From Morchella semilibera (lineage: Eukaryota > Ascomycota > Pezizomycetes > Pezizales > Morchellaceae): 64,000 nucleotides of DNA. The notes beneath the pieces are model-generated. The model saw only the letters and a list, made by a program, of their open reading frames with translations, was not told where the DNA came from and searched no databases. The translations under genes were made by a program, and so were the position numbers. The DNA is taken from positions 1,484,668-1,548,667 of the forward strand of contig WBVU01000011.1 of the NCBI GenBank assembly GCA_009192285.1, read 5' to 3'. Position 1 is the first letter of the stretch. Every line of letters begins with the position of its first letter. Below are positions 48,536 through 59,604 of this stretch, piece by piece.

Positions 48536-49429
48536 TCACAACGAGGCAGTGATATACTCATCCAGCTCCTTGAAGGCCGTGTCCAGATCGTCGTTGACAA
48601 TAATCTTATCGTGCGCGCCGGGCTCTGCCGCATACTCGAGCTCCTTCTGTGCCTGCGTCAAGCGCTTCTGCAGCGAGTCGGGGGTCTCAGTGCCGCGGCC
48701 CTCGAGGCGGGCCCTGAGGGCCTCCATGCTGGGGGGCTTGAGGAAGACGAAGCTTGCGTTGAGGTCCGTCTTTTTGACCTGCTTTACGCCCTGTTTGATA
48801 TATCCGTTAGCATCACTCTCCCCGGCTTAGCTAGCAAGTAGTAGAAGTGTGTATATATACCTCCATCTCGATATCAAGAATGCACACGAGCCCCTTTGCA
48901 GCCACGTCCTTGACGGCGGCAACGCTGGTGCCATAGCAGTTTCCGGAAAACTGGGCGTGCTCGATGAAGGCGCCCTGGGCCACGAGGGCCTCGAAGGCCT
49001 CGCGCGTGGTGAAGTGGTACTCGACGCCGTCTGTCTCGCCGACACGGGGGAGGCGGGTCGTGTCTGTTTTCTGTTTGTGAGAAAGATGCCCAAGTTGGTG
49101 GGGGGGTGGGGAGGGTAGGAGACGGCTCGAGAGACGGAGAAGCCGAATGTGTTTGGGTGGGCGGCGAAGAGGCGCTTGAGGAGGGTTGATTTCCCGGTGC
49201 CTGAGGGGCCTGAGATGACGATTGGGGGCTTTGTGGTGACTGCAGTTTAGGTGTGAGTATTTTCATTCCTTCATTCTAATTGTATTTTTGTATCGAGATG
49301 CTCACCGGGTGCCATTTTTGATACGGGGGCGGCGGTGACTGTTGCGAGGGTGCGGGTGAGGAGGAGGAGATTTGGGAGCTGCTGCTGCTGCTGAGAGATG
49401 GAGCAGAGGCGGCGGCTCAAGAACAGCAT
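48536..49429 (-). CDS. GUK1: Guanylate kinase
   Basis: Converts GMP to GDP with ATP. Minus-strand exons 49429-49306, 49239-49129, 49063-48861 and 48790-48536 give 230 aa. The P-loop [17 protein letters not shown], then [68 protein letters not shown] and [17 protein letters not shown] follow the family order. From the first ATG there are 38 extra residues ([12 protein letters not shown]..., Arg/Leu/Ser-rich, no acids), resembling a mitochondrial presequence; the internal Met39 (ATG at 49315) begins a normal 192-aa cytosolic enzyme. The exon 2/3 junction is odd: only a GA-AG boundary restores the conserved SVSHTTR. Confidence 0.92.
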
Positions 49430-50025
49430 GGCAGAGGGGGTGTTGGTGTTGTTGGTGTTGTTACTGCACTTTTCTTGTGCTTCTCCGCCAATCACCAGTC
49501 AATTTTCAATTACAGGCAGGGAGGGAGGGGTAGAGCGTATTTTGATTTGTATCTATAAGTACATACAAGAGTATTCCATCTACATACATCATATCATACA
49601 AGTATCTGTCTAATGAAAGTGCATGTGGGGCCCGTGATTGAAAAGAAAAAAAAAACCTGTCCGCGCGTCCATTGGCCCACCCGCAAAGCGACAGAGCGAT
49701 GAGGCGGGCCCTGCCAAGGAACCCCGCAGAGCCCCGCCATAGAGAGGAAGAGGAAAACGTCAATTGTGCCCTCTCGCACGCCAAACCGCATTTTTCTTTT
49801 TCTTTTTTCAATTCTTCTTTTTCATTGCAGACATAAAAAGGTTCCCCTCCCACTGCTGCCATCTTTGTATAGTTAGTAGTAGTCTAGTAGAATAGCTTGT
49901 AGCTGATCAATTCCAATTCCCCTATATCAAGTTTTTCGTCAGCAGTGTCTAAACTACTGCTCCTCCGTCTCCGTCCCCGTCTCCGCCTCCTCCGCCCCCT
50001 CCACCACCACAGACCAGTCACTACA
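49430..50025. promoter_or_regulatory. Divergent promoter, GUK1 / MET22
   Basis: 596 bp between start codons. The MET22 side is a C/T-rich leader with CCTCCGTCTCCG-like repeats before the ATG. Confidence 0.5.
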
Positions 50026-51395
50026 ATGGCTACTACTACTACTACTGCTGCTGCTGCTACCGCCGCATATGCCACTGAACGCCGCATCGCCGAGCTCGCT
50101 GTCCAGCGTGCCTGCCTCCTCACCGACAAAGTCTACCACTCGCGTGTCAAGGGCACCGTAACCAAAGGAGACAAGTCTCCCGTCACCAGTAAGCACTCAC
50201 CCCCGTCGGCCCACCTCGCGCCACGAAACTTCACCACCCATCACTCACAACCATAGTCGCGGACTTTGGGGCCCAGGCCCTCGTCATTGGCGCCGTCCAC
50301 ACAGCCTTCCCGTCCGACTCTATCGTCGGCGAAGAGGACGCCGAGGTCCTCCGCTCCGAGCCCGACAAGCGTGAGGCCGTCTGGAGCCTTGTCAGCGCCG
50401 CCGTCGCCGAGACCCCCTCCCTGACGGGGGAGATTGGAGGAGTTGTGGACGCGCAGGAAATGATGGGACTGATCGATCTGGGGAACCATGCGGGGGGCTC
50501 TGTTGGACGTGAGTAGTAGTAGTAGTAGTGATTGGACTGCAGCAGCACAATCTGTCACTCGATGCATCATTTATCATTGACCCCCTTGGATGCTAACTTG
50601 GGCGAAATGTGGGAGGTGCGGGGAGATAGGGATATGGGCGCTTGACCCGATCGATGGGACAAAGGGATTCCTGAGAGGCGACCAGTACGCCGTCTGTCTG
50701 GCGCTGATTGTCGATGGCGTCGTGCAGGTCGGCGCTCTGGGGTGCCCGAACCTCCCCGTGGACCCGGCCCAGCCGCAGGGCGAGAAGGGGATCATGCTAT
50801 CTGCCGTACGCGGGCAGGGAGCCACCATCGTATGTCTCTCTCTCTCTCTCCACCCATTATCCACCCGCTGTCTCTAACAACAAAATAACAGAGACCCCTC
50901 TCCAGCCCCTCTGCGGCCCCCACGGAAATCACAATGCGCCCAATCACCTCCCTCGCCGCCGCCTCCTTCTGCGAAGGCGTCGAGGCCGGACACTCATCAC
51001 ACTCGCAGCAGGCCGCCATCGCCGCGGCGCTGGGCATCACAAACGACAGCGTCAAGATGGACTCGCAGGCGAAATACGCCACCATCGCCCGCGGCGTGGC
51101 AGACATCTACCTGCGCCTGCCGACCAGCGCGACATACGAGGAGAAGATTTGGGTATGTACACTACACACACAGTAAAGATAAAAGCTAAAACGAGAATCG
51201 GTGTAGGACCATGCAGCCGGATCCCTCATTGTCGAAGAGGCCGGCGGCATCGTGAGCGACGCGCACGGGAACGCTCTCAACTTTGGCATCGGGAGGACCC
51301 TGAAGGAGAATAAGGGCGTCGTGGCGGCGACGAGGAATATCCACGCCGAGGTTATTGCCGCTGTCAAGGCGGAGCTGGGGAGGGCGCAGCTGTAG
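50026..51395 (+). CDS. MET22: 3'(2'),5'-bisphosphate nucleotidase
   Basis: Hydrolyses 3'-phosphoadenosine 5'-phosphate to AMP, clearing the by-product of sulfate assimilation; in yeast it is the lithium/sodium-sensitive Hal2/Met22. Exons 50026-50188, 50257-50508, 50630-50829, 50892-51152 and 51207-51395 give 354 aa. After a simple Thr/Ala start (from ACT/GCT repeats) come the metal and substrate motifs: KGDKSPVTIADFGAQA, IVGEEDAEVLR, WALDPIDGTKGFLRGDQYAVCLALI, QAKYATIARGVADIYLRLP and IWDHAAGSLIVEEAGGIVSD. All introns are GT-AG. The split codon at intron 2 (C|GG) and GVVAATRNIHAEVI near the end fit the family length. Confidence 0.95.
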
Positions 51396-51910
51396 ATACA
51401 TGTAGATAGATAGGGGGCCAATGATTATTTGGCCATGAAAAGAAAAAAATCTAGATATTAAACCTGAAGCAGTATCAGTAAAGTACATGAGTGTATTCAC
51501 ATAGCTAGTAATTGCTGTCTGTACTCTCTCTCTTTTCTCCCCAGGGCCCAGTCCAGAAACGAGTTCCCATACCGGCGGCAGCCACAACGAGTGATACCCC
51601 ATGAAGCACGCAAGTACTCTACAGCTGATAGTAGTAACCACATGAGTAATCATCTCGAGATTGATTTATTAACGCACCCCCCTTTGAATATTCAATTCAT
51701 ATAAAATAATTGGGGGCGCCAATCGACCACCGTAAGCAAGGCCCTTCGACGCCGCAGTTGTGCCGTGATGTCATCATGACATCAGGAGCTCTATCTACTA
51801 CTCCAAGCATAATTGCTACCTACAGCTAAGTACTTGAGCCAATATATACCACCACACATCACGACCTTCCCAATTCCAATTCCAACAGAAAAGTAAAAAC
51901 AAAAACAAAA
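51396..51910. other. Intergenic, MET22 to small gene
   Basis: TACATGTA follows the MET22 stop almost directly (51397-51404). A bZIP-type inverted pair lies at 51766-51784. No gene. Confidence 0.55.
51766..51784. promoter_or_regulatory. Inverted TGATGTCA/TGACATCA pair
   Basis: Perfect 8-bp inverted arms with a 3-bp spacer, about 130 bp before the next ATG. The arms resemble CRE/ATF-type bZIP sites. Binding is inferred only. Confidence 0.4.
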
Positions 51911-52471
51911 ATGTACACCCCACGCCTCGCCCGCCTCCTCCTCCTCCCGCGCGCCGCCGCGCCGCGCATGGGCATGAGCACACAACACGGCCGCCCCCTC
52001 CCCTCAAAAGACGACATCAACACATCCTCCAAGGAGTCCACCCGCAGCGGTACAAACGACGAGGTCGCACACGCGAACGAGGCTGCATACGGTGGCGCCA
52101 CGAACCCCGTCGAGGAGCGCAAGGTCGCGGATATGGAGGTACGTCTTTTTTCTCTCACTCCCCCCCCCTTCTTTGTTAGCCCCTTCTAGTCGGCTCTTTT
52201 CTTTCTTTTATTTTTTTTTTTTTTGTATTTTTTTGTTGGGGGTTAGGGAGAGGGTGAGGAGATCCCATGCAATTCGTAGAATGGCGACGGTCTTATAAAC
52301 ACCTAGTCTGAGTTGTGGGGTGGGTAGGGGGAGAAGACGTCGAGGCCGGGGAGTCTGGAGTATTCGCCCGCCAACCCGCAGGTGAGCCATCAAGGTGAGG
52401 AGGATAAGGGCCCGACGAGGGGCACCAAGGATGCCAGGAAGACGTCGGGCGGGAGTAGGAATGCTACGTAG
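51911..52471 (+). CDS. Small putative mitochondrial protein, unknown function
   Basis: Two exons, 51911-52138 and 52328-52471, give 123 aa. I do not recognise the family. The first 20 residues (MYTPRLARLLLLPRAAAPRM) are Arg/Leu/Ala-rich without acids and look like a mitochondrial presequence. The rest is hydrophilic and low in hydrophobic core: STQHGRPLPSKDDINTSSKEST, NPVEERKVADME, then SLEYSPANPQVSHQGEEDKGPTRGTKDARK. That layout resembles small fungal disordered mitochondrial proteins. Support comes from C-ending codon preference, a clean ATG after CAAAAACAAAAATG, a GTACGT donor and a continuous second exon. The acceptor (GGGTAG at 52327) is the least certain point. Confidence 0.65.
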
Positions 52472-52857
52472 GGAGGTCTTTTCTTTTTTTCTTTCCCTAT
52501 CTTTCTGGTTATTGGTTATTTGTTTGTTGGTGGGTCGATTGTATAAATTGCATATGTGAGAGTTCTTTTGTCATCAGCTGTGAGAGTTATATGTTTGGGG
52601 TACGTACAGAGAAGTATATAATAAAAGAAAATTGACTATTAGAAAGGGGCAGGTCAAAAGTCTCCGGTTATATATAAATCAAACACAACATTTAATGGGG
52701 TTGTCTAAAGCTAGACCTTGGTTGACTGGCCATTGAGCCTGGCACCTTAAGGCAAGACTGTGATATTCACAAATATTTAACATGTTATTTTTACTACAAT
52801 TAACCATGATCGGCTATCTTTATATATAAAAAAAAAACGTAGCCCTAGGTCTTCCTC
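52472..52857. other. Convergent intergenic region
   Basis: 3' flanks of the small gene and RAD4; T- and A-rich, no gene. Confidence 0.6.
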
Positions 52858-55800
52858 TCAAAACCACCCTAGGTCTTCATCCTCAGGGTCTTCCAAAACC
52901 TCTTCATCTTCACTTCCCTCTTCGGGAATGAACCCACCACCACCACCACCACCACCACCACCACCACCCTGGCCCCCATCGTTGTCATAAGCAATAAATC
53001 CACCACCCTGATCATTATCATTAACGACAAACCCCCCACCGGTGCCCTCAAGATTACTAGAGGCGTGATCTTTAGCTTCGGCGAAAAATCCACCACCCGT
53101 ATCCACATTCTCGCCATCTTTAGTCCCACCACCAACATCATCACCAGTTTTGGCCCCAGCTCCCACATCGTTTATCGTCCCTTCGTCCTGGTAAATGCCC
53201 AATCTCTCTCTGATCCTGAGCCCAATCAAAAATCTTCTCCATCTCTTCAATGCCTCTATGCTCCTCTTGAACTCTTCTGCTTCGTTTTTTTCGTCCAAAA
53301 GGGCTTCCATAATAGCCTCTACCGCTTCTCGGTATTCCTGGGCGACAACAATGCCGTTCATGATCGGCATAACCTGGCGGTTTTTAAAATCGAAACCAGT
53401 CTAAATTGGCGTCTCTGTCAGTACAAGATTATCCAGCCAATCAAGGAGGAGAGAGGTCCTTACAACTGCCTCGGCATAATCAATGCCCAGTAGCTGGGCA
53501 ACCTTCACAATCCCCTTATCTGCAAGGTCTGTAAGTCCTGGACACGAGGGCATTGAAAGGGTGGGAAACCCACAAGGCAAGTGAACTGCTCCCTTCGGCA
53601 CCATGGAGGGAACAAATATGTCCAAGTTACCAAAGCTATTCTTCGGCACTCTCCCATAGACTACACTCGGCGGTACATAGGGCTCCGTTTGAAACTCGGC
53701 ATACATTGCCGACTGCCGTGGCCTGTCATCTCCATCATCTTCAGGTTCACTATCCAAATAATCATTACTTTTACCTTTTACGCGGCGACGGACAGTGACA
53801 TATTTGAGTGGCTGTTCTCCTGCTTTGATATCACGTCCCATTCTGTACCATTGCTCGCTAGTCTTGACGACCTTTACGTCCTGCCTTCTAAAGATTGTTT
53901 CTGTTGCTTTCTTGCTCCCGGAGCCTATTGTGATTGATCCAACTTTTTTCTCTGGGTGAATTATTTCGCCTCGTTTTAGGTGTCTCTTGAGGGCAAACCT
54001 GGGCATTGAGATCAGCAGGTATTTTCAATAAATCAAGATTTCCATATCTTACAAAGGATGGCCTTTTAAGTCCTGGATGTTATTAGGTATGGGCTCAGCG
54101 ACTTCCCTTTCCATTAGCTCCGCAGCTTCTAGCTGATCTCGGTCCTAGTCGGTTTAGATTCTGATATTTTGGTACGATGGTTGGAGGGCATACCATTGCC
54201 CAACCTCTTTCAAATACTTGGAGAACGCGGCCCCACCACTCTAACCCGCCCTTTGTGGATGAGGCTCTTAGCCTCCTGGTCCGTCCATTGTAGCTCTTTG
54301 CATATCGTCTTGTTACATCCGTAGCTTGACCCTCTAGTTCGGTTTCAAAGAGCGTTAGCGCGACAGCCTACCAAGCTATTGCATGACAGTCTTATACAAA
54401 CCCTCCTCAAAAGCAACTACATAAGACATGGTATTTTCTCCGTCTGCCATGGGTGGCTCAAGTTTACTTGGCTTTCCAACAGTAGTTGTTACCAGTGGAT
54501 CCACCGCAATCCACTTCTGTGATGCCGTATTCCATGCTTCAACCCAGTAAACTGGGTACGAGGATTCTTGGATTTGAGCACGGGCTGCGGGCTTTTCTGG
54601 TGTGGGAGGTTTAAGAATTGGCTCTCGAAATCCCGGTCTTCTTAAGCCCCTTCTACTTCCTGCTGGTGATGGCCTGGCCGACTCAGGACCGCCGGATTGG
54701 TTATGAGCATGTATCTCGTTACCGACATTGCTGGTAGTATCTCCTTTAAGAGCGTCGCTCGGAGTAGTTGGTGTTGATCTGGATGGGGCTAGCTTATCTT
54801 GGAAAGAGAATGATAAGGGTTGAAGAGAGCACACCAGTCTGCAAGTCACACCAACAGAGCGAAGTAATGCACAGAAAAGTTGAGCCCCAAGGTCTCTTGA
54901 CCCTGTAAGGCCTGCTGAAGCGGCGAGAAAGTCATCTCGCTTGATGGGGGGGTCTCCGCTCTTTGGAGGGTGGAGGAGTATACCAATCACTGTTTCATTA
55001 TCATGCCAGCGTGGTTTCGAAATTCCCCTGCGTGTTATTCGAAACCTTTTTTGCCACATATCAGATACCTTTTTCAATCCTTCCAGAAAACTATATGAGC
55101 GTCTAAACTGTTGGTCATTTGGATTCGGGTTAAGCAACGAATTTATTTCCTTCGATACGAGCGGTCTTAGATTATTCTATAAGAAAAGGGATTCTTAGTA
55201 TGTTAGTACTAATTAAGGATTTATTGACATTAGATTACCTTTACCGTGGAGATATTGCACCACCGGCTCCTCTGATATACATGCATGAGAAGGCACATAA
55301 TGTGCATTTTATGAACCTCGAGCCGGATGCGACGATCGACAGCTGTTACTACTCGTCTTACTGGGCCGGGCTTTCGTTTTTCTTTTGCATCTAGGATGAG
55401 CTCTAGAGTACGTGGTTTAGGGGGTTCCTCAGTTCTTATAATCGCTGCACAAACTGTTAGCAAAGGTGTATATCAGATCGATGAACTGCAAGACAGACGT
55501 TTACTAAGATCGACGTCTTCCCAATCTTCCCCTTCACTATCATCTTCATCTGTTGTGGAAACTTCATCTTCCTGGGTATCTAAATTATCCTGATCTTCTA
55601 AGGGATCATCTAGTAACTCCTCCGAATCTTCACGAAGAACACTTTTCCCCTTATCTTTATTGCTTGATGAATCTGTTTCATTTATTGAACTCTCTATTGC
55701 TTTCCGCCTCTTAGAAGGCCTTGCCTCTGAATCCGAGAGCTCTTGCTGCCGGTTTTTTGAAGGGCCGACTACTTCGGCTAACATCTCCTGGTAAACATCT

Positions 55801-56009
55801 GGTACTTTGCCCTTTGCCTTGGAACCCTTCCGCATTCCCCCAGTTTGAGGAGGGGTGTTCCCTCTAGTACTTCGTTTGTTAGATCTTGTGCGATTGGTTG
55901 AGACACCTTCCTCTGCCCCAGCTGCAGACCCAGTGGCTTGTGTTGTGGGGCGAGATCTCGTGCCGCTTCGCGTTTCTCGAGTGCCACTACCGCGTCGTTT
56001 TGGCGGCAT
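52858..56009 (-). CDS. RAD4: DNA damage recognition protein RAD4 (XPC homologue)
   Basis: RAD4 with Rad23 finds helix-distorting lesions and starts nucleotide excision repair. Minus-strand exons 56009-55505, 55444-55239, 55176-54402, 54333-54194, 54144-54053, 53998-53464 and 53400-52858 give 931 aa. The first 165 residues are basic then acidic and disordered. A transglutaminase-like fold follows (IRLEVHKMHIMCLLMHVYQRSRWCN, FLAASAGLTGSRDLGAQLFCALLRSVGVTCRLVCSLQPL, YPVYWVEAWNTASQKWIAVDP, VVAFEEEGQATDVTRRYAKSYN). The beta-hairpin domains come next: GHPLFALKRHLKRGEIIHP (BHD1), EPYVPPSVVYGRVPKNSFGNLDIFVPSMVPKGAVHLP (BHD3, given here in pieces of the family motif), then NGIVVAQEYREAVEAI. The tail carries a Gly-rich tract from a (CCA)n repeat at about 52929-52969. 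It shares a promoter with KAR5. Confidence 0.95.
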
Positions 56010-56312
56010 TATTCAATAGAGACGTCGTAGCCCGTAGTTCACATCTAGGAACATGTATTGACACGCTCGAGGGACGAAAGGTGGGAAGACGCGGCGTTAT
56101 GACTCTACTGCATCCTTGTTAATGACGACATGTGTGCAACCAACCTTATGTAAGATGTAAGGGGAGCGAGTGATGGTGAGTGACGCCAGGGTTCCACAAA
56201 AGTTTAAATCCCCCGCCTTTATTTCTCTGCCTAATAAGTCATAATCTCTCACTCTAGTCGATGATTGTGATAACGAAAAGACACATCTCCTAAACTTCAA
56301 ATACTTTCTGAA
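56010..56312. promoter_or_regulatory. Divergent promoter, RAD4 / KAR5
   Basis: 303 bp between start codons. No clear TATA box is visible on either side. Confidence 0.5.
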
Positions 56313-58446
56313 ATGAAGATCACTCCAAACCCCATCAAATCTCTGTATCTTATTTTAGTTTTTATCACATTTTTACCCAGCTCACTCGCCTTCTCTTTTT
56401 CGCTCTCTCGCACTCAAGGAAAACCTCTCTCTATCTTAGAGACCCAAACTGCGAGCCACGAGGAAGATGTTCTATCCGAAGCTCTCTCTCGTGCATTTCC
56501 ACCCTCATTTGAGGACAACCCAGCTTATGTAGCAGCTCTTGCAGTTTTCCGTGAACTTGAATCAAAAACATCCTGTCACAGGACTGCTGCAGCATCCTTA
56601 GTCTCTGATTGCAGTGCCATCGAAGGTAAAAACAATGTCCTCAAAATCACTTATGCAGCCCAATTGGCTGTTTGCGAGTTTGAGGCTACTGGAATCAAGT
56701 TTCCACAGGAATGCCAGAGCACAAGCGGCAGTCCGCTACATGAGGCCCGAGCTATGGAGTGCGTTAAAAGATTGGGGGAACGTCCACAGTGGTGGACCAC
56801 CCTTAGTAATAACATCCAAAGTGCTGTTGTAATGTGTTCCGCGGTTAGGCACGAGGTTGAAAAAGGCATGGTAATCTTGGTTCCCTCACTCATGATCTTG
56901 CTAATTGTAAAATTGTCACACAGATGAAATTCTGATCCTCCACAAGAACATTACCAAGACTCAGGAATCTCTATTCTCAGCATTATCCACGACTCTAGGG
57001 GAGGTGTGGGAGTCCATAATGGCACAGAAAAAATTTGAGGGAGCCTGGAGGACTGCATTGAACGGCCTGTTAGATGATTTAGCCGAGATTAAAGGGAACG
57101 TTATGGACGTATTGAAAAACGCCGAAGCGAACGCTACTGGTATCATTAGAAATTTGGCTCAGGAAATAGAGATCAGAGGAAAAGAACAGATCCATACGGC
57201 TAATAAGCTGGATGAGGTAAAAGCATCCCGAGAAAACTCCGAATTATGTATCTGACTGATGGGGTATATTAATTCGCTCTCCAGATGGCGGACGAATTGG
57301 AAAAGCTAGAAGAGTGGTCGGACAAGATGACTGAAGTGGTTGAGGGGGCAATGGTAGATCTATCGACGGATGTTAGCGTACAGAGAGAGGCTATCAAACA
57401 TAATCTACACCTGATTCATCAAGTACGAATCATTCCTCTAAACGAATATGATGGTATCAAATTTAACGGTTTTTCAACAGATTAATTCTCGGCTTGAGGA
57501 TGACCTCAAGCCATCTATCGATAGTATGATACTCACGGCTGACATTCTCTCGAATAAAATAGTATATATACCTTCAGATTACCTATAATAACTAAATCCA
57601 CTAACGTGTTCTCAAAAACAAAGGAAGATTCATCGGTGAAGATTGAAACTCTTGCAAATACGTTTAAGTTGCATTCCTCTGTGAGTGTATGAAATTAATA
57701 AATGTGGGTAGAGACATAACTGGCTAAGTTGCAACCTACAGCATTTTGATTCAATCTCAAATTCTTATATTGAACTTGCAAATACCCACTTAGCTCTCAC
57801 GGTATCCTTCAACAAACAGGAAGAGGAACAACAGCGCCTATTTTCTTGGTTTGAAGTGGCGCACGATCGAGCCAATATTAAGTTCGAAAACCTATCGAAA
57901 AAGATGGATAATCTTAGCCAAATTCTGGATCAAACGAGTACAAAGCTTCACTCGTGGCGGATAAACGGGTCAGACTGGGCTGGAATCCCAATAAGCTCCA
58001 TCATGTTTATATCCGGGATAATATTCGGAAAGAGATGGGAGAAAGATGTTTTAATTTCCCTCGGCGCTTTAGGTTTATTAAGTCTTTCTTCCTTCCTTCC
58101 TTCCTTTCTTTCTTTCTTTTTTAGAAAAACAAAAACAAAAAACTCTTCATCTTGCTAACTACAGCAACTAGTTATTGTAGCGATAATTCTTTTTATCGGG
58201 TTTGCTCAAGCTCAGCTTGGTGTTAGGGGTTTCTTCGGTATATTCGGCCATAGGGTTTTTAACAAATTGCCCTTTGATGTAGAACCCTTTGTCGGCGGGA
58301 GCCTCGACAATAAGGATCGTGTTCTATTGTCATCGCATTGGCTTTGGTTTGGCTGTTTGGTAGCAACCACTGTGGCAATATGCGGGGTATATTTCTTCTC
58401 AGTATCTCACCGCCGTTCCATGAATTTGGTTAAAGACATCGATTAG
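56313..58446 (+). CDS. KAR5: Nuclear fusion protein KAR5/Tht1-like
   Basis: KAR5/Tht1 proteins sit in the nuclear envelope/ER and are needed for nuclear fusion (karyogamy) during mating. Exons 56313-56865, 56924-57216, 57285-57422, 57481-57561, 57624-57680, 57742-58081 and 58172-58446 give about 578 aa. A signal peptide (SLYLILVFITFLPSSLAF) is followed by a Cys-containing lumenal domain (ALAVFRELESKTSCHRTAAASLVSDC, YAAQLAVCEFEATG, ARAMECVKRLGERPQWWTTLSNNIQSAVVMC) and long coiled-coil-like helices. The C-terminal part has membrane spans (PISSIMFISGIIFG; VAIILFIGFAQA; WFGCLVATTVAICGVYFF). Intron 1 is best read as GC-AG (AAAAAG|GCATGG), giving EKDEILILHKNITKTQ. At intron 6 two donors (58073 or 58082) are both in frame. 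Confidence 0.85.
58084..58117. repeat. CTTC/CTTT microsatellite in KAR5 intron 6
   Basis: Tandem CTTC turning into CTTT units within the pyrimidine-rich intron. Confidence 0.75.
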
Positions 58447-59604
58447 CTTGATCGATGCAGGAGTTTTAAACACCATATATTGATTGCATAAAACATGTAC
58501 CGACCTCTAAGGTCAGTTGAAGGGAATAGAATTTGCTAGAGCTAATAAAAACGGAATGCAGTCTAAAAACACTGTGGGAAGAAAACAGTTTTTTCTCGGA
58601 CAGTTACATGTGACTATGTCCTAGGACACCTAGAAGTTCACTGAGGATATAGATTATACTCTGAGGTGTTATTAATCCGCATAGGAAGTCTACAACTCAG
58701 GAGATTCCCAACTCGTTCATGAAGTATCAAATCCAGTCAATAATTCCAGTCATGGGATACTCATGATATGATATGGCAAACGAATCTGGGCTGTGTTAGA
58801 TTCTGATCGGTTAGTAGCCGCCAGTGTTTGATTAAGTGCGCATACATACATGGCAACAGGATGGATTATCCTTGTATGCTTCGTAACATTGAGACAGTGG
58901 AACATAGTAAAGGTACATTCAATTAATGAATTAACAGCTACGCAGAAAAGACTTTCTGATTGAGTTGACTCACTCACAAATCCCCCTGGGTGGGTTAGGA
59001 AAATCTTACTATACATGTATGTACCGCACACATGTATGAAGTATTAATCAGTCACTATATGTACCAATCCTGGCGGGGTGAGGGAAGAGGGGAGGAAAAC
59101 AGACCCACTCCAGAGGGGAGGGGGTCCATTACCATAGCCTAAGGGCTGGATGTAATTAATGAAGTAAACAAAAAAAAATATATGTATCAATCAGGCAGAA
59201 CTAACACCGAGTGACAACATATGATGAGAAATCTACGTGCATAATGATTGCTATTGTTAATTCATTACTACGTGTACAATGATTGATTCATTAGGGGTAT
59301 TCACTTCTAGGAATATGTGCTTTGTAGCCGCCTGCATACGCAGCAGCCAGTAAATCCTCTGTCTAGCATCTTTGGTATGAGTCTACTGGATACGGATAAG
59401 TGGTATTTCGACCCGCGTAATATCCGTTGGATGACTGTAGTTCTAGGGACCAGTAGTAAAATTACTGTTCAAGGAGTGATAGTATGAACAGTGACATGCC
59501 TGAAAACTTGAACTCAAAACATGATATTATATAACTCTAATCTATCTAGAGTATTATTCCAGTAACTAGAAAATTGAGAGCTCCAGAAAGGTCCTCTACT
59601 AACT
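58447..59604. other. Convergent intergenic region, KAR5 / E1-alpha
   Basis: AT-rich spacer with TACATGTA at 59012-59019. No gene. Confidence 0.6.
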
